NCBI GenBank assembly: GCA_032595685.2
Contig: CP159373.1
Span: forward strand, 3,499,907 to 3,563,906
DNA: 64,000 nucleotides
Reading direction: 5' to 3'
Origin: Candidatus Electrothrix aestuarii
GTDB lineage: Bacteria > Desulfobacterota > Desulfobulbia > Desulfobulbales > Desulfobulbaceae
Numbering within the stretch: position 1 is the stretch's first letter; every line of letters begins with the position of its first letter. Shown piece by piece: positions 1-8,577 of this stretch. The translations under genes were made by a program, and so were the position numbers. Below the pieces are notes generated by a model that saw only the letters and a program-made list of their open reading frames with translations, had not been told where the DNA came from and did not search any database.

Positions 1-923
1 ATTACGGCGGACGGTAAGGGCGTATCAATGCATAATCAGGATCTGCGTCCCGCCGCCAAAAAACAAGCGGAAAAGGATCAGGATAAGAAAAAAGCCCGAC
101 TTCAGCCCGGAGAGAAAAAGGGGCGTAAGCGGATGGCGACCGTTGTCTCAGTGTATGACACATCCCCTTATCAGCGCACTCCTGAACAGCTTCTCAGTAT
201 TGACGGGGAAGTCGCACCGGAGCGTCCAGAAATTAAAAACAAGCGGGTCTGGGCGGAGATTAGGGAAGATATGGGGAACGCCCTTGACCAGGGATTCCGG
301 GAGGCGCTTCGACGAGACCCTGAACAAGAAATGGAATGGGTTGTTCTTATCGACGGGCAGACCGATCTGGTCAGGCAGGTCGAGGTGCAGGCGGAGAAGC
401 ATGATGTAAAAGTAACCGTTATTCAGGATTTTATTCATGTTGTCGAGTACCTGTGGAAGGCGGTTCATGCTCTTTATCCAGAGAAAGAGAACGCTGAAAA
501 ACGAGAAAAGTGGGTTCAGGGCCGTACGCTTGAGATTTTGAAAGGAAACGCGCAAAGCGTGGCGAGCGGATTGCGTCGTGCGGCTACACGTAGAGGATTA
601 GATGAAAATAAACGTATCCCTGTGGATACTGCTGCGAATTATATCAAGAAAAATCAGAAACGACTGAGATATGAAGAAGCTTTTTGAAAGGACTGCCTAT
701 CGCCACCGGTGTAATAGAGGGAGCTTGTCGTCACTTGGTTAAGGATCGTATGGATCTCACCGGTGCTCGTTGGCGACTGAAATCAGCGGATGCTGTGCTG
801 AAGCTAAGGGCGCTGAAAACCAGCGGAGATCTGAAAAAATACCTGAACTTTCATTTTTGGAAGGAGCGGTGCAGGAACTATATCTGGATGCCGAACGGTG
901 ATGCAGTTCCGGCAATGATATAA
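1..923 (+). pseudogene. ISKra4-family DDE transposase, cut by window edge and frameshifted
   Basis: The frame is open from base 1, where DGKGV (residues 4-8) is the first catalytic-Asp motif of the ISKra4 family. It runs through VVLIDGQTDL, probably the second catalytic Asp, to a TGA at 685-687. The protein then continues in the -1 frame from 684, with the signature GVIEGACRHLVKDRMD carrying the catalytic Glu, to TAA at 921-923. The junction lies in a T5 run (CTTTTTG, 680-686). All three acidic residues therefore survive on two overlapping frames. The start lies outside the window. The shift may be a decay mutation, a sequencing error in the homopolymer or a programmed -1 frameshift; family members are usually a single frame, so decay is favoured. 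Family assignment is by motif recognition only. Confidence 0.8.
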
Positions 924-1268
924 TCGCTGGAATATTGCAGGAAAAGAGCCTCACCCAAAGACGTTACATTGTTGTAAGAAAAGTATTATATTATAATAAT
1001 TAAAATCAATGAGTTATAGAATATATTGATGTATTGATTTTCTCGGTTGGTCGAAAAAATGAACTGATTTGCTCGCAAATACGTTATGCTAGAGTTCCTC
1101 TCCTTTTTTAGGGGATATGAATATTGTTAATTATCAGAGAGGTCTATGTGTAAGGTGTGGAGTACTTCTTTTATGAGAGCATAATAGCTGATGGGGTGGG
1201 AAGGAGACTACCAGGAGCTCGATAAAAATATGCGTGGGAAAGCATACGGAGCTGGGAAATGACAAAGG
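924..1268. other. Intergenic, no gene seen
   Basis: AT-rich stretch after the transposase, with many stops in all frames and no RNA gene that I recognise. It probably includes the right end of the insertion sequence, but no terminal inverted repeat could be paired because the left end is outside the window. Confidence 0.5.
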
Positions 1269-1390
1269 CACTCCTAGTGCTAAGTCATGACTAAAGTTTA
1301 GGGTTAGCGCCTTCAGACCAAATCGAAAGACTGAACAATTGTGGAGTAGATCAACCCTAAATTTTAGCTTTTACAGAGCACTAGGAGGTA
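1269..1390. repeat. Palindromic MITE-like element, copy 1
   Basis: Imperfect inverted repeat. The left arm (1269-1305, starting CACTCCTAGTGC and ending TTTAGGGTT) matches the reverse complement of the right arm (1353-1390, starting AACCCTAAATTTTAG and ending GCACTAGGAGGTA). The 47-nt loop holds a small inner hairpin (TTCAG/CTGAA). A related element lies at 26942-27056 with the same AGGGTT/AACCCT inner ends and a 46-nt loop. It sits 43 bp past the 3' end of gpsA. It encodes no protein, so it could be mobilised in trans or act as a transcript-end hairpin. Confidence 0.7.
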
Positions 1391-1433
1391 TTCAGTGCAT
1401 CAAGGGAGGAGAAGCGGAGGAATTAAAAAAGAT

Positions 1434-2453
1434 TCACTCCTCCTTCAGGCTTCTCCCAAAGAGATCCTGGACAGCATCCCGGCAGGGTTTGTCTTCATAC
1501 AGGATCTGGTAGGTTTGTTCAAGGATGGGCATTTCTACTCCGACATCGGCTGCCAATCTATAACAGGACTTTGTCGTCTTAACCCCTTCGGCGACCATTG
1601 TCATTTCATCCAGGGTCTGCTGCAAAGTACGCCCCTCGCCAAGTTTGAGGCCCACTGTTCGGTTACGGCTCAGACTGCCTGTGCAGGTAAGGACCAGATC
1701 ACCTAAACCTCCGAGTCCTGAAAAGGTGGAGAGATCTGCACCAAGTGCTAAGCCTAAGCGGGTTATTTCCGCAAGACCACGGGTAATCAAGGCGGCGCGC
1801 GTGTTGAGTCCGTACCCCAAACCATCGGAAATACCGGCAGCAATGGCGATGACATTTTTCATGGCTGCGGAAATTTCCAGGCCGATAGTGTCTGAGCTGG
1901 TATAGACCCGAAAAAAGGATGTCGAAAAGAGATGCTGTACAGCCTTGGCCACGTTACTTTCAGCAAAGCCCACGGTCACGGCTGTGGGTTGGCCTGCGGC
2001 GACCTCGTCAGCAAAACTAGGGCCGCTCAAAACGCCGGTGAACATGGTACCTGTCTTGTTTTGCCGGGCAAGTTCCTCCTCCATAACCTCGCACATGGTC
2101 TGGAGAGTGCCGATTTCAATACCCTTTACCGCAGAAACAAGGGCCGTGCCGTCCTGGAGATGAGGGATGAGTTGGCTGAAAACCTCCCGGTAACCATGCG
2201 AAGGGACAGCCATAACCAGACATTGACAGGAAGGGAGCTCCTCAAAGGTATGTACTGGTTGTAAGGTTCCCGGCAGAAAAGCACCGGGAAGGTATTTTCG
2301 ATTTTCACGATCCCGGCGCAAGGCATCCACATGCTCAATTCTGTGGCTCCAGAGCAGGACCTGTTCCCCTTTATCTGCCAAAAGTTTGGCTAAGGCTGTT
2401 CCCCAGCTCCCCGCGCCGATAACTGCAATCTTTTTAATCGGCTGAAGTTTCAT
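1434..2453 (-). CDS. gpsA: NAD(P)H-dependent glycerol-3-phosphate dehydrogenase
   Basis: Reduces dihydroxyacetone phosphate to sn-glycerol 3-phosphate in the cytoplasm, supplying the phospholipid backbone. At 339 aa it has the family's usual length. The Rossmann dinucleotide motif GAGSWG is at residues 13-18, followed by [19 protein letters not shown], the helical catalytic-domain block [13 protein letters not shown] with the conserved Lys, and the glycerol-phosphate-binding [14 protein letters not shown]...SRNRTVG. Its start overlaps the end of gyrA by 20 bp on the same strand, so the two are probably co-transcribed and translationally coupled. The stop is followed 43 bp later by palindromic element copy 1. 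Confidence 0.95.
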   Translation of the reverse strand: MKLQPIKKIAVIGAGSWGTALAKLLADKGEQVLLWSHRIEHVDALRRDRENRKYLPGAFLPGTLQPVHTFEELPSCQCLVMAVPSHGYREVFSQLIPHLQDGTALVSAVKGIEIGTLQTMCEVMEEELARQNKTGTMFTGVLSGPSFADEVAAGQPTAVTVGFAESNVAKAVQHLFSTSFFRVYTSSDTIGLEISAAMKNVIAIAAGISDGLGYGLNTRAALITRGLAEITRLGLALGADLSTFSGLGGLGDLVLTCTGSLSRNRTVGLKLGEGRTLQQTLDEMTMVAEGVKTTKSCYRLAADVGVEMPILEQTYQILYEDKPCRDAVQDLFGRSLKEE

Positions 2454-4986
2454 CTGTTCCCAGATCAGTATCTTCCTGTACGTCTGTCAGGATGTCATCT
2501 ACGTTTTCAGACTCGTCGTCCTCGTCTTCACTGGTGCGGGCCAGCATGGACAGGGCAACAACCTTTTCCCCTTCATTGAGATTGATCATCCTAACGCCTT
2601 GGGTATTACGTCCTATCACTCGCATGGAATCCATAGGCAGGCGGATAACCTTTGCAGAGTCAGCAATAAGCATAATCTGATCATCGTCCACAACTTGAAG
2701 CGCACCAACCACTTTGCCGTTCCGTTCACTGGTTTTAATAGCAAAGATACCCTTGCCACCCCGTTTTTGGAGACGGTAGTCTGATACCGCAGTTCGTTTA
2801 CCATAGCCATTTTCTGTAACCGTGAGAATGGTGTCTTCCTCTTCGTGGTTTTGCAGAACAACTGCCGCCACGACCTCGTCATCGTCCGCCAGCGTGATAC
2901 CTTTGACACCGGCCGCTGTACGTCCCATAATTCGGACATTATCTTCGTGGAAGTGGATGGAGAGCCCATTTTTTGTAACCAGGAACACCCGGTCATCACC
3001 AGTGGTTATGGCTGCGCAGAGCATCTCATCTTCATCTTTGATGGTCAGGCCCAGCTTGCCCTTACGAACAGGTTTCTGATACTCGGCAATGGTGGTCTTT
3101 TTCACCCGTCCCTTTTTCGTTATCGTAAGAATAGCATGCCCTTTATCAGCCTCAGCCAAATTGGAAACTGGGAGGATAGCTGCAAGTTTTTCCCCTTCTG
3201 CCAATTCGAGAAGGTTGACGATAGCCCTGCCACGTGCTGTGCGACCGGCCATAGGCAGTTCGTAGACCTTACGCCAGAACACTCTCCCCTTGTTGGTAAA
3301 GAAAAGAAAGGTATCCAGAGTGGATGCGGTGTAAAGATCCGTAACAAAATCATCATCCACAGCTGCCATACCTGTAACCCCTTTGCCGCCACGGCGTTGG
3401 GCGCGGTACAGGGATAGTTGGTTACGTTTGATGTAACCGCTATGGGAAATAGTCACCACCATTTCTTCCGGGGTAATCATGTCTTCCGGTAAGATTTCAT
3501 CGGGGGCATCAATGATCTCAGTTAGCCGTTCATCACCGTATTGCTCACGAACAGCCTCAAATTCCTCCCGGATTAACTGCATGACCAAGGCATCGTCGGA
3601 GAGCACTTCCGTGAGCCAGGCAATGCGTTCCATAAGCTCTGTGTATTCCTGGATGATCTTGTCACGCTCCAGCCCGGTCAGTTTTTGCAGGCGCATGTCT
3701 AGGATAACCTGGGCCTGAAGCTCGGAGAGCTCAAAACGCTCCATCAAACCGGCCCTAGCTTCAGGAGGTCCAGCAGAGGCCTTAATCAGCTCGACTACCT
3801 CGTCAAGATTATCCAGAGCAATCTTGAGGCCTTCCAGGAGGTGGGCACGTTCTTCCGCCTTGCGCAGCTCAAAGGCAGTACGTCTATAGATAACTGTACG
3901 GCGGTGATCTATAAAATGCACCAGAACTTCTTTCAGATTGAGAACTTCCGGCTTATTATTAACAATGCAGAGCATGATGATACCAAAGCTTTTTTGCAGC
4001 GGTGTCATCTTGAAGAGCTGGTTAATGGTTACATCAGGAATCTCGTCTTTTTTGAGATCCATAACAATACGTAACCCGTGTCTGTCTGATTCATCGCGCA
4101 CCTCAGCAATGGAGGTAATTCGTTTTTCCTTCATTAATAAGGCAATCTTTTTCACAAGATTGGCCTTGTTTTGCTGAAAAGGAATCTCAGTAACAACGAT
4201 GGATTCACTACCTTTTTTCTTTTGCTCAACATGCATGCGGGCACGCATCACAATGACCCCGCGTCCGGTCTCATAGGCCTCGCGAATTCCGGCCCGTCCG
4301 CAGATAAATCCTCCGGTGGGGAAATCCGGCCCGGTGATGATACCCATCAATTGATGAACAGTAAGTTCAGGGTCATCAACCAGAGCAATCAGAGCATCCA
4401 GGACCTCGGTCAGGTTATGCGGGGGAATTTTGGTCGCCATACCGACCGCGATACCCTCTGAGCCGTTGATCAGGATATTGGGGATTTTAGAGGGGAGGAC
4501 TGTGGGTTCAAGCTGTGAGTTATCATAGGTGGGGATGAAATCCACAGTCTCTTTTTCAATATCAGCAACAAGTTCTTGATCCAGCTTGGTCATGCGCGCT
4601 TCCGTGTAACGCATAGCTGCCGGAGGATCACCATCCATAGAACCGAAGTTGCCCTGCCCATCGACAAGAGGATAGCGCAATGAAAAATTCTGGGCCATCC
4701 GAACCAAGGTGTCATACACAGCAGAATCACCATGAGGATGATATTTACCGATGACATCACCGACTATCCTGGCCGACTTGACGTAAGGCCGATTATAGGT
4801 GGTTCCCAGTTCCCGCATGGCGAACAGAGTACGTCTGTGTACTGGTTTCAGACCGTCGCGAACATCAGGAAGTGCCCTTCCCACGATAACGGACATCGCA
4901 TAGTCCAGATAGGACTTGCGCAGTTCCTGTTCTATGCCGACAGAGGGAGGTTCAGGTGATCTGTTTTGATCTGTTGCTGTTGTCAT
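2434..4986 (-). CDS. gyrA: DNA gyrase subunit A
   Basis: Breakage-reunion subunit of the A2B2 type II topoisomerase that introduces negative supercoils. At 850 aa it is full length. The active-site Tyr is Y127 in [10 protein letters not shown]. The quinolone-resistance region reads [10 protein letters not shown] with Ser88 and Asp92, equivalent to E. coli S83/D87, so these are the drug-sensitive residues. The C-terminal pinwheel carries two QRRGGKG/QKRGGKG boxes, of which the first is the GyrA-box that wraps DNA. The protein ends in a strongly acidic tail (SEDEDDESE...), which in other gyrases tunes supercoiling. gyrB is not in the window. It is the upstream gene of a gyrA-gpsA unit. Confidence 0.97.
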   Translation of the reverse strand: MTTATDQNRSPEPPSVGIEQELRKSYLDYAMSVIVGRALPDVRDGLKPVHRRTLFAMRELGTTYNRPYVKSARIVGDVIGKYHPHGDSAVYDTLVRMAQNFSLRYPLVDGQGNFGSMDGDPPAAMRYTEARMTKLDQELVADIEKETVDFIPTYDNSQLEPTVLPSKIPNILINGSEGIAVGMATKIPPHNLTEVLDALIALVDDPELTVHQLMGIITGPDFPTGGFICGRAGIREAYETGRGVIVMRARMHVEQKKKGSESIVVTEIPFQQNKANLVKKIALLMKEKRITSIAEVRDESDRHGLRIVMDLKKDEIPDVTINQLFKMTPLQKSFGIIMLCIVNNKPEVLNLKEVLVHFIDHRRTVIYRRTAFELRKAEERAHLLEGLKIALDNLDEVVELIKASAGPPEARAGLMERFELSELQAQVILDMRLQKLTGLERDKIIQEYTELMERIAWLTEVLSDDALVMQLIREEFEAVREQYGDERLTEIIDAPDEILPEDMITPEEMVVTISHSGYIKRNQLSLYRAQRRGGKGVTGMAAVDDDFVTDLYTASTLDTFLFFTNKGRVFWRKVYELPMAGRTARGRAIVNLLELAEGEKLAAILPVSNLAEADKGHAILTITKKGRVKKTTIAEYQKPVRKGKLGLTIKDEDEMLCAAITTGDDRVFLVTKNGLSIHFHEDNVRIMGRTAAGVKGITLADDDEVVAAVVLQNHEEEDTILTVTENGYGKRTAVSDYRLQKRGGKGIFAIKTSERNGKVVGALQVVDDDQIMLIADSAKVIRLPMDSMRVIGRNTQGVRMINLNEGEKVVALSMLARTSEDEDDESENVDDILTDVQEDTDLGTDETSAD

Positions 4987-5266
4987 TTGGCTTGCTTACT
5001 TATTGTATAGAGGGTACAGCATAGTGTGATCTGTTGTATGCTGTCATACTGCTTGTGAACTGAATCCAGAGATTGAACCATAAATACAGTTTTTTTTCAT
5101 TAATTAAGGTGGACAATCACGGTTTTTTTAGGTGGCTCTGGGAAAAGTTTGCTGGAAGGAAATCGGGGGTCAGCCTGATGAGCATGTTTAATCGGCTAAT
5201 ATTGAGCTATTGTTGCAGGTTCTGGTGTTATGAGGTTTTTTCTCCAGAACAGGAAAAGATGACAGC
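4987..5266. other. Divergent intergenic region between gyrA and the polysaccharide operon
   Basis: Holds the gyrA leader on the minus strand and, at its right end, the promoter of the plus-strand polysaccharide operon. A 67-codon plus-strand frame at 5073-5276 has no ribosome site and no recognisable product and is treated as chance. Confidence 0.5.
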
Positions 5267-5295
5267 TTGCCATTGAGAGCTTGGAATGCTATACT
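5267..5295 (+). promoter_or_regulatory. Sigma70-like promoter of the polysaccharide operon
   Basis: TTGCCA (5267-5272), a 17-bp spacer and TATACT (5290-5295): five of six consensus bases in each box at ideal spacing. Predicted transcription starts near 5302, about 50 nt before the first glycosyltransferase ATG. Downstream genes are tightly packed, so this one promoter may drive the cluster. Confidence 0.6.
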
Positions 5296-5354
5296 CTTTT
5301 TCAAGAGATATTAAATTGTTTAGTGTACCTCGCTCTTCCTGAGGGATTCATTAT

Positions 5355-6302
5355 ATGTACTTAGAAAAGAAAATAGCCGTTGTCATTCCTGCGCATAACG
5401 AGGAAAAACTCATCGGACAGGTTATTGCGACCATGCCCGATTATGTTGATATTATCGTAGTGGTTGATGACCTGAGTCAGGATCAGACTCTGGAGAAAGT
5501 CCAGTCTTTGGCAGCGACAAACGGAAAAATTGTTTGTCTTCAGCATGAGCAGAATAGGGGAGTTGGGGCCGCTATTGCTACGGGATATATTTGGGCACGG
5601 GATAATCAGGTGGATGTAACAGCGGTTATGGCTGCTGATTTTCAGATGGATCCGGAAGATTTACCGCACATTCTGGAGCCTGTCTGTCGTGACGAGTGCG
5701 ATTACACGAAAGGAAACAGGCTGTTCCGAGGCGAGTCATGGGGGATGATTCCAACGTATCGCTATATAGGGAATTCTTTTCTGTCTCTGTTTACCAAGAT
5801 TGCCTCTGGTTATTGGCATGTAGCTGACTCACAGAGTGGATATACTGCGATATCCTTACAGGCCCTGACCGCATTGAAGCTGGAGGCTATCTATCCCCGT
5901 TACGGTATGCCCAACGATCTTCTGATCAGTCTGAATATCGCCAATATGCGAGTACGGGACATTTCAATCCGTCCCGTATATAACGTAGGTGAGGTTTCAG
6001 GTATTAAAGTAAAAAAAGTACTTTTTACAATCCCGTTGATCCTTATTAAGGGCTTTACGAGAAGGATGGTGGAAAAATACATAATTCGTGATTTTCATCC
6101 GCTCATCTTTTTTTATTTTCTCGGGGGACTCTTCTTGTTTTTCGCCCTTATTTTAACTGTGCGGGCCTTTATCTATCTTGGTATTGATGGGCACCTTCCT
6201 CCTATCAACACCTTGGCAGCCATGTTTTCTTTTATGAGCTCCAGTTTATTCACGCTATTTGCCATGTGGTTTGATATGGAATGTAATAAGGAATTGAAAT
6301 AA
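5355..6302 (+). CDS. Family 2 glycosyltransferase, polyprenyl-phosphate type, with two C-terminal membrane helices
   Basis: GT-A domain at residues about 5-215: VVIPAHNEEKLIGQ at the N-terminus, VVDDLSQDQT, then NRGVGAAIATGY and AADFQMDPEDLP in the metal-binding position where relatives have a DGQ/DFQ motif. This resembles dolichyl/undecaprenyl-phosphate mannose or glucose synthases. Two hydrophobic segments follow (about 248-272 and 285-305), so the enzyme is probably anchored in the inner membrane with its catalytic domain in the cytoplasm. It is the first gene of the operon, 16 bp ahead of fdtC. The sugar donor and acceptor cannot be read from sequence; it may begin or decorate the repeat unit. 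Confidence 0.8.
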   Translation: MYLEKKIAVVIPAHNEEKLIGQVIATMPDYVDIIVVVDDLSQDQTLEKVQSLAATNGKIVCLQHEQNRGVGAAIATGYIWARDNQVDVTAVMAADFQMDPEDLPHILEPVCRDECDYTKGNRLFRGESWGMIPTYRYIGNSFLSLFTKIASGYWHVADSQSGYTAISLQALTALKLEAIYPRYGMPNDLLISLNIANMRVRDISIRPVYNVGEVSGIKVKKVLFTIPLILIKGFTRRMVEKYIIRDFHPLIFFYFLGGLFLFFALILTVRAFIYLGIDGHLPPINTLAAMFSFMSSSLFTLFAMWFDMECNKELK

Positions 6303-6318
6303 GAAAATGTGATAAAAA

Positions 6319-6807
6319 ATGAGTTCCTTTTATATTCATCCACTTGCTGATGTTCAATCTGTTCATATTGGTTGTAATACTAAAATTTGGCAATTTGTTG
6401 TCATTTTGGATGGAACTATTATTGGAGATGAATGCAATATATGTTCTCATGTCTTTATTGAAAACGATGTTGTTCTTGGAAATCGGGTTACCGTTAAAAA
6501 CGGAGTTCAGCTTTGGGATGGGATGAGGATTGAAGATGATGTTTTCATTGGTCCAAATGTGACATTTACAAATGACAAGTTTCCACGTTCTAAAAAATAC
6601 CCTGATTTTTTTTCGGAAATAACAATTTGTAGAGGGGCTTCTATAGGAGGAGGAGCTGTGGTATTGCCGGGAATAACTATAGGTGCATATGCGATGGTGG
6701 GAGCCGGTGCAGTTGTTACTTGTCATGTCCCCCCCTCCGCTATTGTTGTTGGAAATCCAGCTACTATTGTCAGTTGTGCCGAACATGATGTTAAATCAGC
6801 TGAGTAG
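6319..6807 (+). CDS. fdtC: dTDP-3-amino-3,6-dideoxyhexose N-acetyltransferase (left-handed beta-helix)
   Basis: 162-aa hexapeptide-repeat acyltransferase that acetylates the 3-amino group of a dTDP-3-amino-3,6-dideoxyhexose using acetyl-CoA. Repeated [IV]-G-x4 turns run through the chain ([38 protein letters not shown]). The block [19 protein letters not shown] is characteristic of the FdtC/QdtC group and carries the conserved His-replacing Asn/Asp region of the active site. It lies next to the fdtA isomerase and in the same cluster as an fdtB-type transaminase, which supports the pathway call. Fuc3NAc or Qui3NAc as product depends on the isomerase and cannot be settled here. Confidence 0.75.
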   Translation: MSSFYIHPLADVQSVHIGCNTKIWQFVVILDGTIIGDECNICSHVFIENDVVLGNRVTVKNGVQLWDGMRIEDDVFIGPNVTFTNDKFPRSKKYPDFFSEITICRGASIGGGAVVLPGITIGAYAMVGAGAVVTCHVPPSAIVVGNPATIVSCAEHDVKSAE

Positions 6808-6814
6808 AGAATAT

Positions 6815-7225
6815 ATGAACATAGATTTATGCAAGATAATTGATCTTCCTAAAATTCACGATCCTCGAGGTAATTTGACTTTTATTGAGGGAGGTGAACA
6901 TATTTCTTTTGATATTCAAAGGGTATATTATTTGTATGACGTACCTGGTGGATCGGAACGGGGGGGGCATGCGCATAAAGATTTGCACCAGCTCATTATT
7001 GCTATGTCAGGAAGTTTTGATGTGTTGTTGGATGATGGCAAAGAGAAAAAGCGTGTTCATCTTAGCAGATCCTATTATGGACTTTATATCTGCCCTATGA
7101 TTTGGCGTGAGCTCGATAATTTTTCTTCTGGTTCAGTCTGCATGGTACTTGCATCTAATAAATATGATGAAGAAGATTATTATCGTGATTATGGAGATTT
7201 TATGAGAGCACGTTGGAGCGTGTGA
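6815..7225 (+). CDS. fdtA: dTDP-4-dehydro-6-deoxyglucose 3,4-ketoisomerase (cupin, FdtA/WxcM-like)
   Basis: 136-aa cupin that converts dTDP-4-keto-6-deoxyglucose to the 3-keto isomer, first committed step to dTDP-Fuc3NAc or Qui3NAc. The signature RGGHAHKDLHQ contains the catalytic His pair, and the core runs DPRGNLTFIEGG...IQRVYYLYDVPGG. The ATG at 6815 is chosen because the product then starts MNIDLCKIIDLP, the usual family N-terminus. The frame is open further upstream inside fdtC, but that would add sequence unlike the family. Galacto- versus gluco-outcome depends on few residues and was not resolved. Confidence 0.85.
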   Translation: MNIDLCKIIDLPKIHDPRGNLTFIEGGEHISFDIQRVYYLYDVPGGSERGGHAHKDLHQLIIAMSGSFDVLLDDGKEKKRVHLSRSYYGLYICPMIWRELDNFSSGSVCMVLASNKYDEEDYYRDYGDFMRARWSV

Positions 7226-7308
7226 CCAATCGGACTTTCTACGGGTTGTACACTATGTTGTTTTATCGACTAAAATGAGCAAATCAATATCTGCAACTGA
7301 AATTACAA

Positions 7309-8556
7309 ATGAAGTTGAAAGAATTATTATTTGACAAGCCGAGGAAGTTGTTTCTTTCCCGGAGAATGGCTAAAAAACATAGGGATTTTATTTTTCATCT
7401 AAAGGGAAGAAACAAGATAAGAGTTGTCTATCTTGTTATCCATGAAAGTGTGTGGAAACTTGACACAGTTTTTCATGAAATGTGTAAAGATCCTTTTTTT
7501 GACCCTGTAATTTTAATTTGTCCAAACAGCTACAGGAATAGGGGGGGATTTTTTGAAGAATTGAAAAATACATATGATTTCTTTAAAAGGAAGAAATATC
7601 CTGTCATCAGCTCGTATAGTTTTAAAGAAACTAGATGGATTGGGATAAAGGAACTAAATCCAGATATTGTGTTTTTTACAAATCCTCATAATATTACTTT
7701 TTCTGAATATTATAATCATTCATATAAAAATTACCTTTCCTGTTATGCAGGGTATGGGATTCCTATAAGCAAATATAAAAATTATATCCCACAGTACGAT
7801 CAGTTCTTTCATAATGCTATGTGGAAAATATTTGTGCAACATAATGAGGCGCTAGCCATATCTAAAAAAATAGCAACTAACAAGGGAGAGAATGTTGAAT
7901 TGTCAGGGGATACTAAGATTGAGGAACTTTTACAAACAAAAGTAGTGAATAAAGGTAATTGGAAGAAACAAAAGAAAGAAAAGATAAAGATGATATGGGC
8001 ACCTCATCATACAATTAATTCTCCAGAGCTACCGTATTCAAATTTTTTTGAATATGCTGATTTTTTTCTTGAAATTTCTGTAAAATATCAAGACGCCATT
8101 CAATGGGCCTTCAAACCCCATCCAATTTTAAAGCGTAAACTTTATAAAGTTTGGGGGGTGAAGAAAACAGAAGATTATTATAATTTTTGGAAGATAAATT
8201 CCTTCACACAATTAGAAGAAGGAGAATATATTGATCTTTTTTGGGGATCAACAGCAATGATACACGACTCGGCTGCTTTCTTGGGCGAGTATCCATTTAC
8301 TAAAAAAATTACATTTTACCTTGCTAAAACAACGAGTGAATCTTTTTTAAATCCATTTGCTTTAGATGCATTGTCAATTTGCTATAAAGTATATAATGTA
8401 AAACAGATAGAACATTATCTTAATATGCTTATATCAAAAAAACTCCAAAATAAAGGAGTTGAGGATTTTATTAAGAGACATTCTGATGTTCTTGGAGATG
8501 GCATGCTTCCTTCAAAAAGAATAACTGCTTCGATTAAAAATTCTCTTTTGATATAA
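7309..8556 (+). CDS. Putative GT-B glycosyl/glycerophosphotransferase (CDP-glycerol glycerophosphotransferase-like)
   Basis: 415-aa soluble protein. The C-terminal half shows the pattern of the CDP-glycerol glycerophosphotransferase superfamily: WAPHHTINSPELPYS, then FKPHPILK, then YIDLFWGSTAMIHDSAAFLGEY, matching the APTWR / K-hPH / D-x-x-x-D-x-S series where the nucleotide-diphosphate donor binds. The N-terminal half begins with a basic segment and a Rossmann-like strand (IRVVYLVIHES). It probably transfers a sugar or polyol phosphate to the growing repeat unit. Base composition is very AT-rich, as in the following three genes, suggesting the cluster core was acquired. The family call is by motif order only. 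Confidence 0.55.
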   Translation: MKLKELLFDKPRKLFLSRRMAKKHRDFIFHLKGRNKIRVVYLVIHESVWKLDTVFHEMCKDPFFDPVILICPNSYRNRGGFFEELKNTYDFFKRKKYPVISSYSFKETRWIGIKELNPDIVFFTNPHNITFSEYYNHSYKNYLSCYAGYGIPISKYKNYIPQYDQFFHNAMWKIFVQHNEALAISKKIATNKGENVELSGDTKIEELLQTKVVNKGNWKKQKKEKIKMIWAPHHTINSPELPYSNFFEYADFFLEISVKYQDAIQWAFKPHPILKRKLYKVWGVKKTEDYYNFWKINSFTQLEEGEYIDLFWGSTAMIHDSAAFLGEYPFTKKITFYLAKTTSESFLNPFALDALSICYKVYNVKQIEHYLNMLISKKLQNKGVEDFIKRHSDVLGDGMLPSKRITASIKNSLLI

Positions 8557-8577
8557 CTCAATTAATAGAGGTATGAA

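Noticed and set aside
5073-5276. 67-codon plus-strand frame in the gyrA upstream region
   Set aside because: No ribosome site, no recognisable domain, and overlaps the polysaccharide promoter.
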